Assembly (NCBI GenBank): GCA_033064195.1
Contig: JARBJD010000436.1
Coordinates: 1-51,472 of the forward strand
Origin: Blattamonas nauphoetae
Taxonomy: Eukaryota; Preaxostyla; Oxymonadida
Direction of reading: 5' to 3'
Length of the DNA stretch: 51,472 nt
Numbering within the stretch: the stretch's first letter is position 1; each line of letters starts with the position of its first letter. The translations under genes and the position numbers were made by a program. Below are positions 1 to 9,013 of the stretch, one piece after another. Under the pieces are notes generated by a model, which searched no databases, was not told the DNA's origin, and worked only from the letters and a program-made list of their open reading frames with translations.

Positions 1-6
1 TTTAGA

Positions 7-363
7 CTAGAGAGACAGTTCCAACAGAAATGGAAGTGCATCGTCATATTTAACTTTGACATAAGGAACATTCAGAATTGGTTTGAATTTATCGAAGGTT
101 GGATCAATGTTCTTATCAGTAGCGAAGACAAATAAATGGAATAGTTCATTTCTGACTTGAACATTCTGGAGCTTGGCAACTTCTCGAAGGGCATTAAATG
201 TCTTTCCACTTCCTCTGTTTCCAACAAGTACATTGACACTATTGCGATTGAAATTGAGATCTGGATGAATCTGAGATTGCACTTCATGAGAAACATTCCG
301 ATTTGATGCTTCACTCAATTTTGCTTTCACATAGGCTGTTAGGGACTGATTAGTTTTATTCAT
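7..363 (-). pseudogene. Packaging ATPase, N-terminal part (Polinton A)
   Basis: About 118 codons match the start of the complete ATPase of Polinton C. The Walker A loop GNRGSGKT is visible at residues 49-56. Only the N-terminal third is present and the sequence departs from the other copies close to the window edge, so this is a fragment. The start is the ATG that faces the 321-aa gene across a short divergent spacer of about 60 bp, the same arrangement as in the other copies. Its N-terminus is shorter than in C and lacks the basic leader seen there. Confidence 0.8.
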
Positions 364-422
364 TTCTGATTTAACTCTAATTAAAAATTACTTTTGGATT
401 TTTTATTTTGTATGAAATACAC
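364..422. promoter_or_regulatory. Divergent promoter between ATPase and 321-aa gene (A)
   Basis: A 59-bp spacer serves two genes that point away from each other. On the plus strand it carries TTTTTTATTTTG followed by TATGAAA, and on the minus strand TTAGAGTTAAATC upstream of the ATPase start. The same spacer recurs at 17151-17209, 29573-29631 and 42646-42703. A role as a two-way promoter is inferred from position and conservation. Confidence 0.55.
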
Positions 423-1388
423 ATGACTGAAAAGATAGTGTACCAACAAACAGCATCGTTAAGACAACCAAAAAGATATGCAGTGGATACTCAAGCAGCA
501 TTGAAGAAAATCTTTGCAGAAGATGACATTAGAACAACAATCAATCGTGCGTTAATTAGTGTTCCATCGGCGTTAGAATACATTGAAAGAAATGAACTCA
601 ATTGGGAAGTGATAGTGGAACAATATGGCAAAGTTCCAGATGTAATGGTCTACGACAAAGAAACTAAAGATCTGGTTGCAGTTAATGGTTTCATGTTAGC
701 GCCATACACAAATAGACCAGTCAAAGAGACTTACTACTCAATGAATCCAACACCAGAAATGCGAAGACAAAACAAATACAAAACGTTCTATCAAGATAAT
801 GGAAGGAGAATCAAAGCTGTGCACAGGAATTTTGTAAAACATGGACAATATGAATTACCATCGACTTACAAAGAAATTAGCTATGAAGAGGCAAAGAAGA
901 AACGACTGAATCAACCATTTGCGATTATGAAGAAACTTGCTGGAGAATGGATGAATAATGTATTAAAGTTATATCGCGCCAACAAAACAAATCCAGTTGA
1001 TACGAGCAAAGGTGTGATTGACAATATTGTGTTCAATTCAATACAATCCAAAGTTGGATCAATGTTGTGGGATCAATGGCTTACAGATTATGTTCAAGGT
1101 TACGATGGTACTTCAGACGAATGGAAGAAAATCAAACAAAGAAAAGACTTTAAAGAACGGGTTTATCCACGATTTTATCAATTGATCGAGAGTGATAAAA
1201 CATATTTGGAACAATTCTTCAATACATATTCGTCACAGATATCAACAATTGCTAATGATATTCAACGTCAAGCCTACAGAACAAGAGATCTCACCACATA
1301 CCAATCACAAATGCCAAACTATACTAGATTTGCTCAATTGCAGAAAGACATGGGAGAAGATGACAGTGGAAATGAAAGTGGAGATTAA
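423..1388 (+). CDS. Polinton protein of unknown function, 321 aa (A)
   Basis: This gene is conserved in all four copies (317-321 aa) and always lies between the ATPase and the 190-195 aa gene. I do not recognise the family. The ATG at 423 is chosen because it matches the start in the other copies; an in-frame TTG upstream lies within the promoter motif. The protein is hydrophilic and basic, with conserved blocks such as SVPSALEYIER, YYSMNPTP, MRRQ and NSIQSK. No catalytic motif or membrane segment is seen. This copy is the most divergent of the four. A structural or DNA-associated virion protein is possible, but that is inferred only from its place at the head of the morphogenesis block. Confidence 0.75.
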   Translation: MTEKIVYQQTASLRQPKRYAVDTQAALKKIFAEDDIRTTINRALISVPSALEYIERNELNWEVIVEQYGKVPDVMVYDKETKDLVAVNGFMLAPYTNRPVKETYYSMNPTPEMRRQNKYKTFYQDNGRRIKAVHRNFVKHGQYELPSTYKEISYEEAKKKRLNQPFAIMKKLAGEWMNNVLKLYRANKTNPVDTSKGVIDNIVFNSIQSKVGSMLWDQWLTDYVQGYDGTSDEWKKIKQRKDFKERVYPRFYQLIESDKTYLEQFFNTYSSQISTIANDIQRQAYRTRDLTTYQSQMPNYTRFAQLQKDMGEDDSGNESGD

Positions 1389-1400
1389 AAACATAAATAT

Positions 1401-1425
1401 ATTTTTTTTATTTATATAGAAAGTG
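1401..1425 (+). promoter_or_regulatory. T-rich promoter motif before 190-aa gene (A)
   Basis: ATTTTTTTTATTTATATAG precedes the ATG by six bases. It is a variant of the motif found ahead of nearly every gene in these elements. The other A copies of the motif end at 2668, 3014, 3345, 5260 and 6977. Confidence 0.5.
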
Positions 1426-1998
1426 ATGCAACCAATTCTAAGTTGTCAATTTACGAAACACACAAGTTCTTCTTCAGTACCAACATCAATCACCAACAAT
1501 GTCATCATCGATAACAAAGGACCCAATTCTGGAAGGCTAAATAGTGAGCAAAGTGCTAATGTGGAGATGGAGAGCGAACGAGGTACTTACGATCCACCAC
1601 TGGAGACTTATCCTTCAGCTCCTATTCAATGTCGAACAATCCCACTTAGGGAATATGAATCTAATATTACAGCATTCAAAGATCAGTTGTTGCTAGTATA
1701 CAAGAATGCATTCGCTTGTGAAAAGAAACTCTTGAATAATCTCATTGAACCATCAAAGAAACTGATCACAAACCAAAGTGATTTATGTGCACTGATTGCG
1801 ACATTCACTGGGATCAATGATGTGGTGATCGAACTGGATGATTTGTCAACAAAATGTTCATGTATTAATGCTCTCCCAATCTTTCGAACCATTTTCAAGA
1901 TCCTTGTTGGAGGAAATGATATGAGTATAGCCAATAATGAAGCATACAACACCATTCTCAACTATGGTATCTCCCTCACCAAAGCAATACCCCGTTAG
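1426..1998 (+). CDS. Polinton protein of unknown function, 190 aa (A)
   Basis: This small protein is conserved in all copies (195 aa in B, C and D). It begins MQPILSCQFTKH, which is invariant. The Ser/Thr-rich N-terminal third (to about residue 60) varies between copies and looks disordered. The C-terminal two thirds are strongly conserved and probably helical, with FKDQLLLVYKNAFACEKK and NAYNTILNYGISLTKAIPR-like stretches and a few cysteines. The ATG at 1426 is preferred over the GTG just before it because it fits the promoter spacing. I do not recognise the family. Its place among capsid genes suggests a minor virion protein, which is inference. Confidence 0.75.
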   Translation: MQPILSCQFTKHTSSSSVPTSITNNVIIDNKGPNSGRLNSEQSANVEMESERGTYDPPLETYPSAPIQCRTIPLREYESNITAFKDQLLLVYKNAFACEKKLLNNLIEPSKKLITNQSDLCALIATFTGINDVVIELDDLSTKCSCINALPIFRTIFKILVGGNDMSIANNEAYNTILNYGISLTKAIPR

Positions 1999-2040
1999 GG
2001 CAGAAGTCTCTTATGAGATTATTTCCTCGCTAAAAATATA

Positions 2041-2638
2041 ATAGTGGTGTCACCAATACGTTCGATGTCAACAATTCGTGCTTTTTTCTGGAATTATCAC
2101 TTTTGGTCAAACTAAGAAAAAAATAAAATTTTAGAATTTTCTTCCCACTGGATCCTGAGAAAACCTCAAAACACGTTATACAGCGAAACGCCACACATTT
2201 TCCAAACTTTCGACGATCATTTTTCCATATCCAGACATCCGTTTGAGACCGAAGAAAAAGCATTATTTTCGTAAACATATCGATAAAAGACACTCAAAAA
2301 AATAAAAATTTTTTTCCCATGATATTTTTCTGGGCGAAAAACAGCCTTTTTTCATATCGTCCCAGATACCCATGATTTTTTTTCCAATTTTTTTTCAAAA
2401 TGTTCATTTCACCAAACAAACGTTTCAGTGGAAAATTTCATCAAAATCGGTTCACAGGTTGTGAAGTTATGACGAGAACACATGAAAAAAGTGGTTGAAA
2501 AGAGCTATTGTGAGGATTTTTTGGGATCCAGTGGGAAGAACATTCTAAAATTTTATTTTTTTCTAAGTTTGACTAAAAGTGATCATTCCAGAAAAAAGCA
2601 CGAATTGTTGACATGGAACGTATTGGTGACGCCACTAT
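2041..2638. mobile_element. Non-autonomous DNA transposon with long terminal inverted repeats (MITE-like, copy 1)
   Basis: The ends are long inverted repeats of about 115 bp. The left begins ATAGTGGTGTCACCAATACG and the right is its near-complement, CGTATTGGTGACGCCACTAT. The inner repeat part includes GGTCAAACTAAG and CACTGGATCC. There is no coding capacity. Copies B, C and D have only 36-40 bp between the same two genes, so this is an insertion into Polinton A. It did not disturb the promoter motif of the next gene. The interior is homologous to the element at 32672-33273. The target duplication could not be fixed, and TA is possible. Confidence 0.85.
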
Positions 2639-2668
2639 AAATGAATTGATTTTTTTATTTTTACATAA

Positions 2669-2977
2669 ATGACACCAGGAAGTTTCAACAAACTCAAAAA
2701 TATCGGCAAACAATTCTTTCAATTCATCAAACCTCTAGCTCCAACATTACTTCAAGTTGGTGGTGGATTACTCTCTCAAACGAACAGTAAATTTGGACAA
2801 ACAGCTGGAGGAATTCTTAGTGGATTAGGAGGGATGATGGATTCGTATCAACAGAATAAAGCGATCAATCGTTCACAAAATCCACAAATGATTGAGTACG
2901 AACCTCCACGAAATGGTCGATACTCCAATGATGATATGCCACTCTCGTCCAATTCCAAAATTCAATTCAAAGGATAA
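2669..2977 (+). CDS. Small amphipathic protein 1, 102 aa (A)
   Basis: This small basic protein has an amphipathic N-terminal helix (MTPGSFNKLKNIGKQFFQF) followed by a glycine-rich hydrophobic segment (residues about 30-55, with GGGLLSQ and GGILSGLGGMM). The C-terminal part is polar. The other copies start MAPG. The next gene has the same start pattern, M-A-P-G-x-x-x-K-L-x-x-x-G-K, so the two may be paired paralogs. By position and composition it could be an internal, membrane-active capsid protein comparable to adenovirus pVI or pX. That is inference and no homology was established. Confidence 0.75.
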   Translation: MTPGSFNKLKNIGKQFFQFIKPLAPTLLQVGGGLLSQTNSKFGQTAGGILSGLGGMMDSYQQNKAINRSQNPQMIEYEPPRNGRYSNDDMPLSSNSKIQFKG

Positions 2978-3014
2978 AAATTCACAAGTATTCGAATATT
3001 TTTATTTTACATAA

Positions 3015-3317
3015 ATGGCACCAGGTTGGTTATCAAAATTAGCAGCAGTTGGCAAAAACATTCTCAGAGTTGGAGCCCCATTTCTGAATCTTATTCCCTC
3101 TGTAGGACCAGTAATTTCCAAGATTGCACAGACGGGTGTTGAGATGATACCAGATGTGAAGTCGGATCAGCAAATCCATGCAGAAAAGATGGCACAATAT
3201 GAGCAAGCAATCATTGAAGGAAACAGTGCACTAGCGAATAAGCTCAGAGGAGAAATACTGAGACTGGAAGAAAAGCTGAAGCCGAAAGCAAAGAAGAAGA
3301 AACTGAAAAAGAAATAA
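3015..3317 (+). CDS. Small amphipathic protein 2 with lysine-rich tail, 100 aa (A)
   Basis: The N-terminal half is hydrophobic and amphipathic (MAPGWLSKLAAVGKN, then FLNLIPSVGPVISK). A charged helix follows, with residues about 55-85 likely coiled coil, and then a strongly basic tail, KPKAKKKKLKKK. A membrane-active start with a nucleic-acid-binding tail fits a minor core or capsid-interior protein. It lies 37 bp after protein 1 and 28 bp before the first capsid-type gene, each gap holding one promoter motif. All four copies are open. Confidence 0.75.
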   Translation: MAPGWLSKLAAVGKNILRVGAPFLNLIPSVGPVISKIAQTGVEMIPDVKSDQQIHAEKMAQYEQAIIEGNSALANKLRGEILRLEEKLKPKAKKKKLKKK

Positions 3318-3345
3318 GCAATATTGTTTTTTTATTTTTGATAAA

Positions 3346-5214
3346 ATGAACTCGCATATAACACATCTGACAAACAAAAGAACTGGAGCATCATCATTGA
3401 CTGGAAATACCACTGGAAGGATTGAATACACACGAGATGACATGGGTCAAATACAGCAGCAACTAATGTCTGAACATCACATTAATTACCTTCTGAATGA
3501 TGGAGCACACAGTACTTCGATTCAAGAATTGAAACCATCAGAGAATTCACGGTTCTACAAAGGACAGGAAATAATCATTCCATTGACTGGTAATCAAGAC
3601 ATTTGCCAAATTGATGATTCCTTTATTACGTTCACAGTCACAACCACTTTGAAAGTCAACAATTGGAACATTATCGCAGACAAAGTTGGATCATACTCTA
3701 ATGAAAGAATATTTATGTTCGTAGGACTTAAGCATTCGGCATCAATCTTTAGTAGATTTACTGTTCTTCACAACAATCAGAGAATCATTAGCACTTCAAA
3801 CAATGATGTATCAATGGAGTCACACATCTACAATATGATCAAACCAAAGAGTCAATTGGAGAATCGAAAACACTCACACACTCCTTGGGAAAATGCTTGG
3901 AAGCACGATGAATCTGTTGCTGGTGTGTATATTCCATTATCATCTTTCACTACAGTGTCACAAGCTGGTGCTTTCATTGACACAATTGACGTACCAATTC
4001 GTATATCAATCAATCTTGAAGATCTTCTGATTTTCTCAGGGATGACTGACTATCCAAGATGTCTCTTTGGTGATTTAAAATTGAGTGTTTACATTAATGA
4101 GGATGCGTTCGTGTGTTGTCCTGTAAATCCTGAGCTCACTTTGAAAAATACACTTTCATCCTTCTTTAATGTTGGCCTAACAAGACCACCAATTCACCAT
4201 GCCATTGCAGATTGTCACCAACATCGTCCATGGTTTTTCCACTCTCTACTAGCGAACTGCACTAAGAATTTCGTTCAGATTGGTCAATCATTTCGGATAT
4301 CAGCAGTGACTCAAGACATTTACTATAATTCAGCAGGAACAGTTACAAAAGAACCAGAATTTGTGGATCAGTATATTTCGTTGAACATTATCGATTATCG
4401 CGTTGATGATGTGTATTGCATGAGTGCTGGATACCAAATAAAAGAAATTGCGAAAGAGAATCTGAAGAAGATGTATCAGGATCGTCCAGGAACAATTCCA
4501 GCAGAAAAGATATCGTTCTATCCATTTCAGAAGACACCAACTGCAACAGGAATTGATTGTACTCAGCAAATGGTTCTCGTTAATGCCAAGGATATTATGC
4601 TCCTCTTCCGTCACTACGATAATGAAGTCACTTGTTTCCACAATCCGATGCAGAAAGATCTTCGTGTGCATCTCCTCGACAAATACTATCCAGATAACTG
4701 GACATCGACGATTGGAGCTCGCTTCTATCAGTTTGCTTTGTCAACTCTCAATCTTGATTCATACCTGACTGTTCCTGATGATTTGGAACGATCACTTACA
4801 GATTCTCTCGTTGAGGAACAGCTCGAAGGTGATGGAACATGTACTGGTGAAAAAATGACGAGAGTAAGACCGATTCATGACAATACTGACTTCCTTTTAT
4901 GCTTCTCAACACAGAGAAGTGGATGTCCAACAAACTGTAATGATTCCATTAGTTCCAGAGTTCAGAATATTCCAGTCACATTGAGATCAAATCCGATTTA
5001 CCAAGGGGTCATTGACACATACTATAATGTTCTCGATCCAAGTCAAAAGGGTGGTGACATGACAACATATACTCATCCTCCAGCACCGATACTTGCGACA
5101 ACTGCAACAACGTGGTGGGTACTACGATTCAGTAATGATGAGCCAAGAGTTGAATACTATCCTAATCACACACTGAAAGCACTTCACAAGGAACTTGGAA
5201 TAATGAAATCATAA
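3346..5214 (+). CDS. Capsid-type protein 1, 622 aa (A)
   Basis: This is probably a major capsid protein of the double jelly-roll kind. Its length is right for that family and it is rich in beta-strand patterns. It is paralogous to the next gene: both contain SIQE near residue 60, then a G-x-E-I-x-(I/V)-P-L block, a later FG-x-L-(K/R)-L segment followed by CP, and a C-terminal P-P-x-P-I-L-A block. No enzyme motif is seen. Copies A and B share one sequence type (FRISAVTQDIYY) and C and D another (LQPSV). Short variable islands lie near residues 95-110, 195-210 and 265-345, and the rest is nearly invariant. The capsid role is inferred from family context, since no search was run. Confidence 0.75.
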   Translation: MNSHITHLTNKRTGASSLTGNTTGRIEYTRDDMGQIQQQLMSEHHINYLLNDGAHSTSIQELKPSENSRFYKGQEIIIPLTGNQDICQIDDSFITFTVTTTLKVNNWNIIADKVGSYSNERIFMFVGLKHSASIFSRFTVLHNNQRIISTSNNDVSMESHIYNMIKPKSQLENRKHSHTPWENAWKHDESVAGVYIPLSSFTTVSQAGAFIDTIDVPIRISINLEDLLIFSGMTDYPRCLFGDLKLSVYINEDAFVCCPVNPELTLKNTLSSFFNVGLTRPPIHHAIADCHQHRPWFFHSLLANCTKNFVQIGQSFRISAVTQDIYYNSAGTVTKEPEFVDQYISLNIIDYRVDDVYCMSAGYQIKEIAKENLKKMYQDRPGTIPAEKISFYPFQKTPTATGIDCTQQMVLVNAKDIMLLFRHYDNEVTCFHNPMQKDLRVHLLDKYYPDNWTSTIGARFYQFALSTLNLDSYLTVPDDLERSLTDSLVEEQLEGDGTCTGEKMTRVRPIHDNTDFLLCFSTQRSGCPTNCNDSISSRVQNIPVTLRSNPIYQGVIDTYYNVLDPSQKGGDMTTYTHPPAPILATTATTWWVLRFSNDEPRVEYYPNHTLKALHKELGIMKS

Positions 5215-5260
5215 AACTGAAAAAGAAAATAATGATATTGTATTTTTTATTTTTCTATAA

Positions 5261-6937
5261 ATGCGAAGTATCAGATCAAATCAATCCAAACCAACATCAA
5301 CATTAATTGAGCAAATTGAAGTGCAATCGTACTTACCGAAACAATGGGATTCAGAACCACATTTGTATTCGATCCAAGAAGTGCATCCAACAAATCCTCC
5401 AATGCCATGCAGAATTGGAGATGAGATTGAAGTTCCATTGTGCTATGATGGTCATGATGTGACTGAATTTGCGAAGAATCATTTGCGAATTGATCTTACG
5501 GTAACTGTTCCGTTTCATCAACCCACTTATAATTTTGGACAAGAATCTGAATGCTATGGAATGTTCTACGGATATAAATCATCATCAGATGCAATTCGAG
5601 ACATGAGACTCGTAGACAGTAAAGGAAACATTATTGACAACACACTCCAGAATAATCACATCCATGAATCATTTCTGTATCACACATTCAAGTCACATGA
5701 AGAGAAAAACAACATGAAGCATTGCTACAGTCTTTGGGAAAATGTTCAGAGAATGGATCCAAGCGTATGTGGATACTATCACACCCCAGTCGAGAATCCG
5801 AAAACTCCAACGATCACATTTACTATTCCGCTGGTTATTCCATTTGTGAATCTCCTTCCACTGAGTACCTTTGATCAGTATCCTAATGCTGTGTTTGGTA
5901 ATTTACGTTTGAGATTTCACTTGACAACTGATTCTCTTGTGTACTGTCCGATTCGATTATCAACTGTCATCAGAAAAACTCTCGAAAATGTTCGTGATCT
6001 CAATCCAGATCGTATGTTGGGGGAAATGGTGAATCGTCCTCAGATGGATTTTATGCATAACGGAGAATACACCAATGTGACACAGGAATTTACACAGATA
6101 GGAAATCCAATACAACAGATTGATGACTACAAGGAGGAGATGATTTCGGAGAATACCACTGAAACAGTCGTTTCTAATGTTCTGAATTCATTAGTGGAGA
6201 AAGTCACATCAATTTGCTACGGATATCAAATCACTGATGCCACGAAACAATCCCTCTTCAACACTTATTCAAAGACTCTGTATGTCCTGAAAGCAGAAAG
6301 AATTGACACTCAATCGTTCCAGTCAAAAGCAAATGCAATGGGAGTGAGATCAAACATTAGTATCAAACTCAACAATCTCATGAATCTAATGTGCTTATTT
6401 CCAGAACGACCTAATGAATGCACAGTCTTCAGAAATCCTCACTACGTTGGTTTATTCGAAATGCTTGGATCCAACTTTCCCAATTTCCCAATGTCAACGA
6501 TCTCTCCAGAGTTTTATCAGATGATGATGGTTAATGGTGATTTCATTGGATGTTCTGCAACGGAAGAGTTTGAGAATTCCATTTGTATGCCACGCACGTT
6601 CGACTTCAGAGGCAAAGATTACAAGAGGAATAGAGCAACAACAGATGCAACTTCATTCACATTTATGGTTCCAACAGATCGAAGTGAAATCGCTGGTGGA
6701 GAAGAAGGAATTTCAACATCAGAGTCAGTCAATATTGTCTACAGAGGAACACCAATCAAACAAGGTGAACTCGATCCATATTTCACGTCAACTCCAGAAG
6801 GTCCTCCTCCACCGATATTGGCTTTGCATCAAGCAACATACTGGCTGTTCTGGATTGAAAGTGGAAAACCACGAGTGCGATATGTTATTGATCGTCGACT
6901 CCAAGAAGCTTATGAAGAAGTGAAGAGAGGTTACTAA
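5261..6937 (+). CDS. Capsid-type protein 2, 558 aa (A)
   Basis: This second large virion-type protein is paralogous to the gene before it, with SIQEVHPTNPP and the DEIEVPL block near the N-terminus and PPPPILALHQATYW near the C-terminus. Copies differ in islands at about residues 85-100, 175-190 and 240-305, the last including length changes, while the flanks are almost identical. That pattern fits exposed loops on a conserved jelly-roll core. Length is 558-571 aa in the four copies. It could be a second major capsid protein or a large penton-type protein. It sits 46 bp after capsid-type protein 1, with the canonical promoter motif between them. Confidence 0.72.
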   Translation: MRSIRSNQSKPTSTLIEQIEVQSYLPKQWDSEPHLYSIQEVHPTNPPMPCRIGDEIEVPLCYDGHDVTEFAKNHLRIDLTVTVPFHQPTYNFGQESECYGMFYGYKSSSDAIRDMRLVDSKGNIIDNTLQNNHIHESFLYHTFKSHEEKNNMKHCYSLWENVQRMDPSVCGYYHTPVENPKTPTITFTIPLVIPFVNLLPLSTFDQYPNAVFGNLRLRFHLTTDSLVYCPIRLSTVIRKTLENVRDLNPDRMLGEMVNRPQMDFMHNGEYTNVTQEFTQIGNPIQQIDDYKEEMISENTTETVVSNVLNSLVEKVTSICYGYQITDATKQSLFNTYSKTLYVLKAERIDTQSFQSKANAMGVRSNISIKLNNLMNLMCLFPERPNECTVFRNPHYVGLFEMLGSNFPNFPMSTISPEFYQMMMVNGDFIGCSATEEFENSICMPRTFDFRGKDYKRNRATTDATSFTFMVPTDRSEIAGGEEGISTSESVNIVYRGTPIKQGELDPYFTSTPEGPPPPILALHQATYWLFWIESGKPRVRYVIDRRLQEAYEEVKRGY

Positions 6938-6977
6938 ATCAAACAAATATGAAATTTTATTTTTGTTTAAAACAGTA

Positions 6978-7388
6978 ATGGTCAAACGATATTTCTCTAT
7001 TCAGAATTCAAATACTGCTCAATTCCCTCATGATTTTACCAATTCCAGAAAACAAAAATATGTTCACTATCTCGACTGTAAACTCATTCATGTGAAGGAA
7101 GAAATTGGTGATTCGTCAACGGTAATATCCAAAGACATTCCTCAGAATTTCACTATCCATGCTGATTGGATTCAGACTGATGCTCACAATGATTCTTACG
7201 TTGCTTTCTGTAACGAACAGATTGCGAAGAGAAAGAAGTGGGAATTAAGCACTCGACAATCAATAGTGAAGATCTGGTTCAAAGACAGCTCTGGTGAATC
7301 GATTGAGATGGTAACACAAGAGACAATCAATGGAAAAATAATCAAAGAGTATTATGAATTTCTGGTAGATCTCATGTTGGAATACTAA
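6978..7388 (+). CDS. Small beta-rich virion-type protein, 136 aa (A)
   Basis: This 136-aa protein starts MVKRYFSIQNS and ends FLVDLMLEY. It shows alternating short hydrophobic stretches such as SIVKIWFKDSSGESIEM and YVAFCNEQIAK. That pattern suggests a compact beta-sandwich, so a single jelly-roll minor capsid or penton protein is a fair candidate. The ATG at 6978 is used because it aligns with the other copies; an in-frame TTG upstream lies in the promoter region. The gene closes the morphogenesis block in every copy. In C it converges on the fiber gene, while here it is followed directly by the end-associated repeat. Confidence 0.7.
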   Translation: MVKRYFSIQNSNTAQFPHDFTNSRKQKYVHYLDCKLIHVKEEIGDSSTVISKDIPQNFTIHADWIQTDAHNDSYVAFCNEQIAKRKKWELSTRQSIVKIWFKDSSGESIEMVTQETINGKIIKEYYEFLVDLMLEY

Positions 7389-7439
7389 TGATGACATATA
7401 TTTTTGCATGAACCTTAATGAAAAACAAAAATACGTGAA

Positions 7440-7735
7440 GGTTAGTTCCATTTTACGTTCGTGAGAGTTTCCATAAGACAACCCGATACTCCTTTGGGGA
7501 TCATTCTATCGTGATCCTACTTAATGACTAACACTGGCGAAGTCCTTGAAGGAATAAGCATTGGGTGGGCATGATTTACGGTCACATCTAAGTGATGCCA
7601 ACATGAACCCCGGAGCCAAACGAGAAAGTTCGACCGTCTCCAACACAACCTCCAAGTAGTTCTACGCATTAATCACAAGGGCACCATTTTGCCTGAGCAT
7701 CAAGGGAAATTACGTAGAGGTCTCACATTTGAACA
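7440..7735 (+). repeat. Polinton end-associated repeat, copy A
   Basis: This is one of five copies of a roughly 300-bp sequence found just beyond the 136-aa gene (or beyond the fiber in C). Shared blocks include CCCGATACTCCTTTGGGGA, GTGGGCATGATTTACGG, ATGAACCCCGG and GGGCACCATTTTGCCTGAG. A short complement, CATATGCGAAATAAAAAAT, follows it at about 7755 and recurs beside copies B and C. The function is unknown. It has no intact long frame in this copy. Confidence 0.8.
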
Positions 7736-8078
7736 TTTTGGACCCACTCTTCATATGCGAAATAAAAAATCCGAAAAAAAATAAATCGGCCTTAATTTTG
7801 AAAATTCCCATAAGTCCATATAATGTTGTCAGATCACTCTAGAAACATGATAAATGAACTTGCCGTATCGATATTGACCTTGTTGGTACAATTTTGGGTG
7901 GTCACAAAAATAAAGGTCAATTTTTAAAAATTCATTTTTTTTATTCTCTATGGAGTTACTTCGTCGAGTGGTGGACTTTTCAAAAATGAAAATCAAATTT
8001 TGACCTGGGGCACCTAGTCCACCTGGGTCACCATTTAGTCCGGAATAATCAATGAGTAGAAAAATAATCTATTCGTCA
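7736..8078. other. AT-rich spacer between end repeat and accessory gene (A)
   Basis: There are no convincing genes here. It holds T-rich and A-rich runs and a short purine/pyrimidine mix. Nothing in it was recognised beyond the complement of the B/C motif next to the end repeat. Confidence 0.5.
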
Positions 8079-8696
8079 TTATTGATTTGGAGAATCATCG
8101 ATGGAGTTCTTCTCTGTCTTTCCTCTCAAGTGAGGTTTTCTCTTTGCTCTAAACCATTCATCAAGTCTCGCTTTGTAAACTTTATCATCACCAATCACTC
8201 GATAGTGAAACGGAATGTGTACTTTTTTGTCCTCATCAATGAGTTCACAATTGTGCTTTCTCAGTTCGTTTTCAACAAACGATTGAGTGTAATGCTTACG
8301 CTTCATCTTATGTGTTCTGACTCCTTTCATCCATTGTGATGGTTTGATTCTCCATTCAACTCCTTCATGAAGATATTTCACTACTGACTCTGATGTTTTG
8401 TATTCACCAACGAGTTCACAATTCTCACTGTGTAGTGACTCAATGAATTTTTCTTTATTGCAACAGTTATCGAATCTGTGATACATATCGGGGTTCAGAT
8501 GTGGTCTTGCTCCTTTAATGAAAGCAGGAATGTAAACTCGATAAATCTCATCAGGTTTATCTTCACTTGCGTAATCGAAAGTACCATGCGCCAAATATGA
8601 GGTTCCAGAACGATTCAGAACTGGTTCGGTGATTAGTATTAATTTTTCATTCTTTAGAGTCTCGTTAAGTTTGTTTGGTGTAAGCTGATTCGTCAT
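8079..8696 (-). CDS. Modular repeat protein, three modules, 205 aa (A)
   Basis: The protein is built from about three copies of a 60-65 residue module with the pattern F-(I/V)-E-x-L, then NCEL(V/I), then an aromatic/Gly/basic stretch, and ending W-x-x-(G/A)-x-(R/K)-P-H or similar. Modules lie at about residues 9-75, 80-130 and 138-195. Module 2 carries ENCELVGEY and GVEWRIKP, and module 3 carries HNCELIDED and KRKPHLR. Polinton C has a two-module relative (117 aa) next to its polymerase. The module recalls small repeated domains in phage and giant-virus nuclease-associated proteins (DUF723-like), but the cysteines of those domains are not evident. DNA binding is a guess. The start follows TTTTATTTTGTATTAA. 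Confidence 0.7.
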   Translation of the reverse strand: MTNQLTPNKLNETLKNEKLILITEPVLNRSGTSYLAHGTFDYASEDKPDEIYRVYIPAFIKGARPHLNPDMYHRFDNCCNKEKFIESLHSENCELVGEYKTSESVVKYLHEGVEWRIKPSQWMKGVRTHKMKRKHYTQSFVENELRKHNCELIDEDKKVHIPFHYRVIGDDKVYKARLDEWFRAKRKPHLRGKTEKNSIDDSPNQ

Positions 8697-9013
8697 TTAA
8701 TACAAAATAAAAAAAATCAGATAATAAAAAAATTAACGTTTGTTTTGTCAATGAATGAAAAAAACCCTTTAGATTTAAGTTTGCTAAATGGGGTCACTTT
8801 TTTGACTAAATAATTGAATTTGAACCCAAAAAAGGTATCCACCAAAATGCAAGAATACAAGTATTATCCGGCATTTCGGAATCAAAGCTGATTGTACTTT
8901 AACAATAATACTCTGTTCAATCGGAATTGAGAATCACAATTCAGTTCTCAGTATTATAATTCCCGGACTAATTGCAATATAGGAGCCTATCGATATTCTT
9001 CTTCTATACTACT
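8697..9013. repeat. Right terminal region of Polinton A
   Basis: About 315 bp without a gene lie between the accessory gene promoter and the element end. The last bases are TTCTTCTATACTACT. Reversed, this begins AGTAGTATAGAAGAAG, which matches the end of D (AGTAGTATAGAAGACG) and more loosely the ends of B and C (AGTAGTGTATATGGCG). Confidence 0.65.

Larger units (their letters stand above)
1..9013 (+). mobile_element. Polinton A (right-hand part)
   Basis: This is a Polinton/Maverick element entered from its middle at the window edge. In order it holds the start of the packaging ATPase (minus strand), seven morphogenesis genes (plus strand), a copy of the end-associated repeat, one accessory gene and a terminus reading TTCTATACTACT at 9013. 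That terminus matches the right end of Polinton D and, as an inverted sequence, starts with AG as Polinton ends are known to do. A 600-bp DNA transposon has inserted into it at 2041-2638. Apart from the ATPase, which is only partial, its genes are open. The element looks young. Integrase and polymerase would lie left of the window. Confidence 0.8.
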
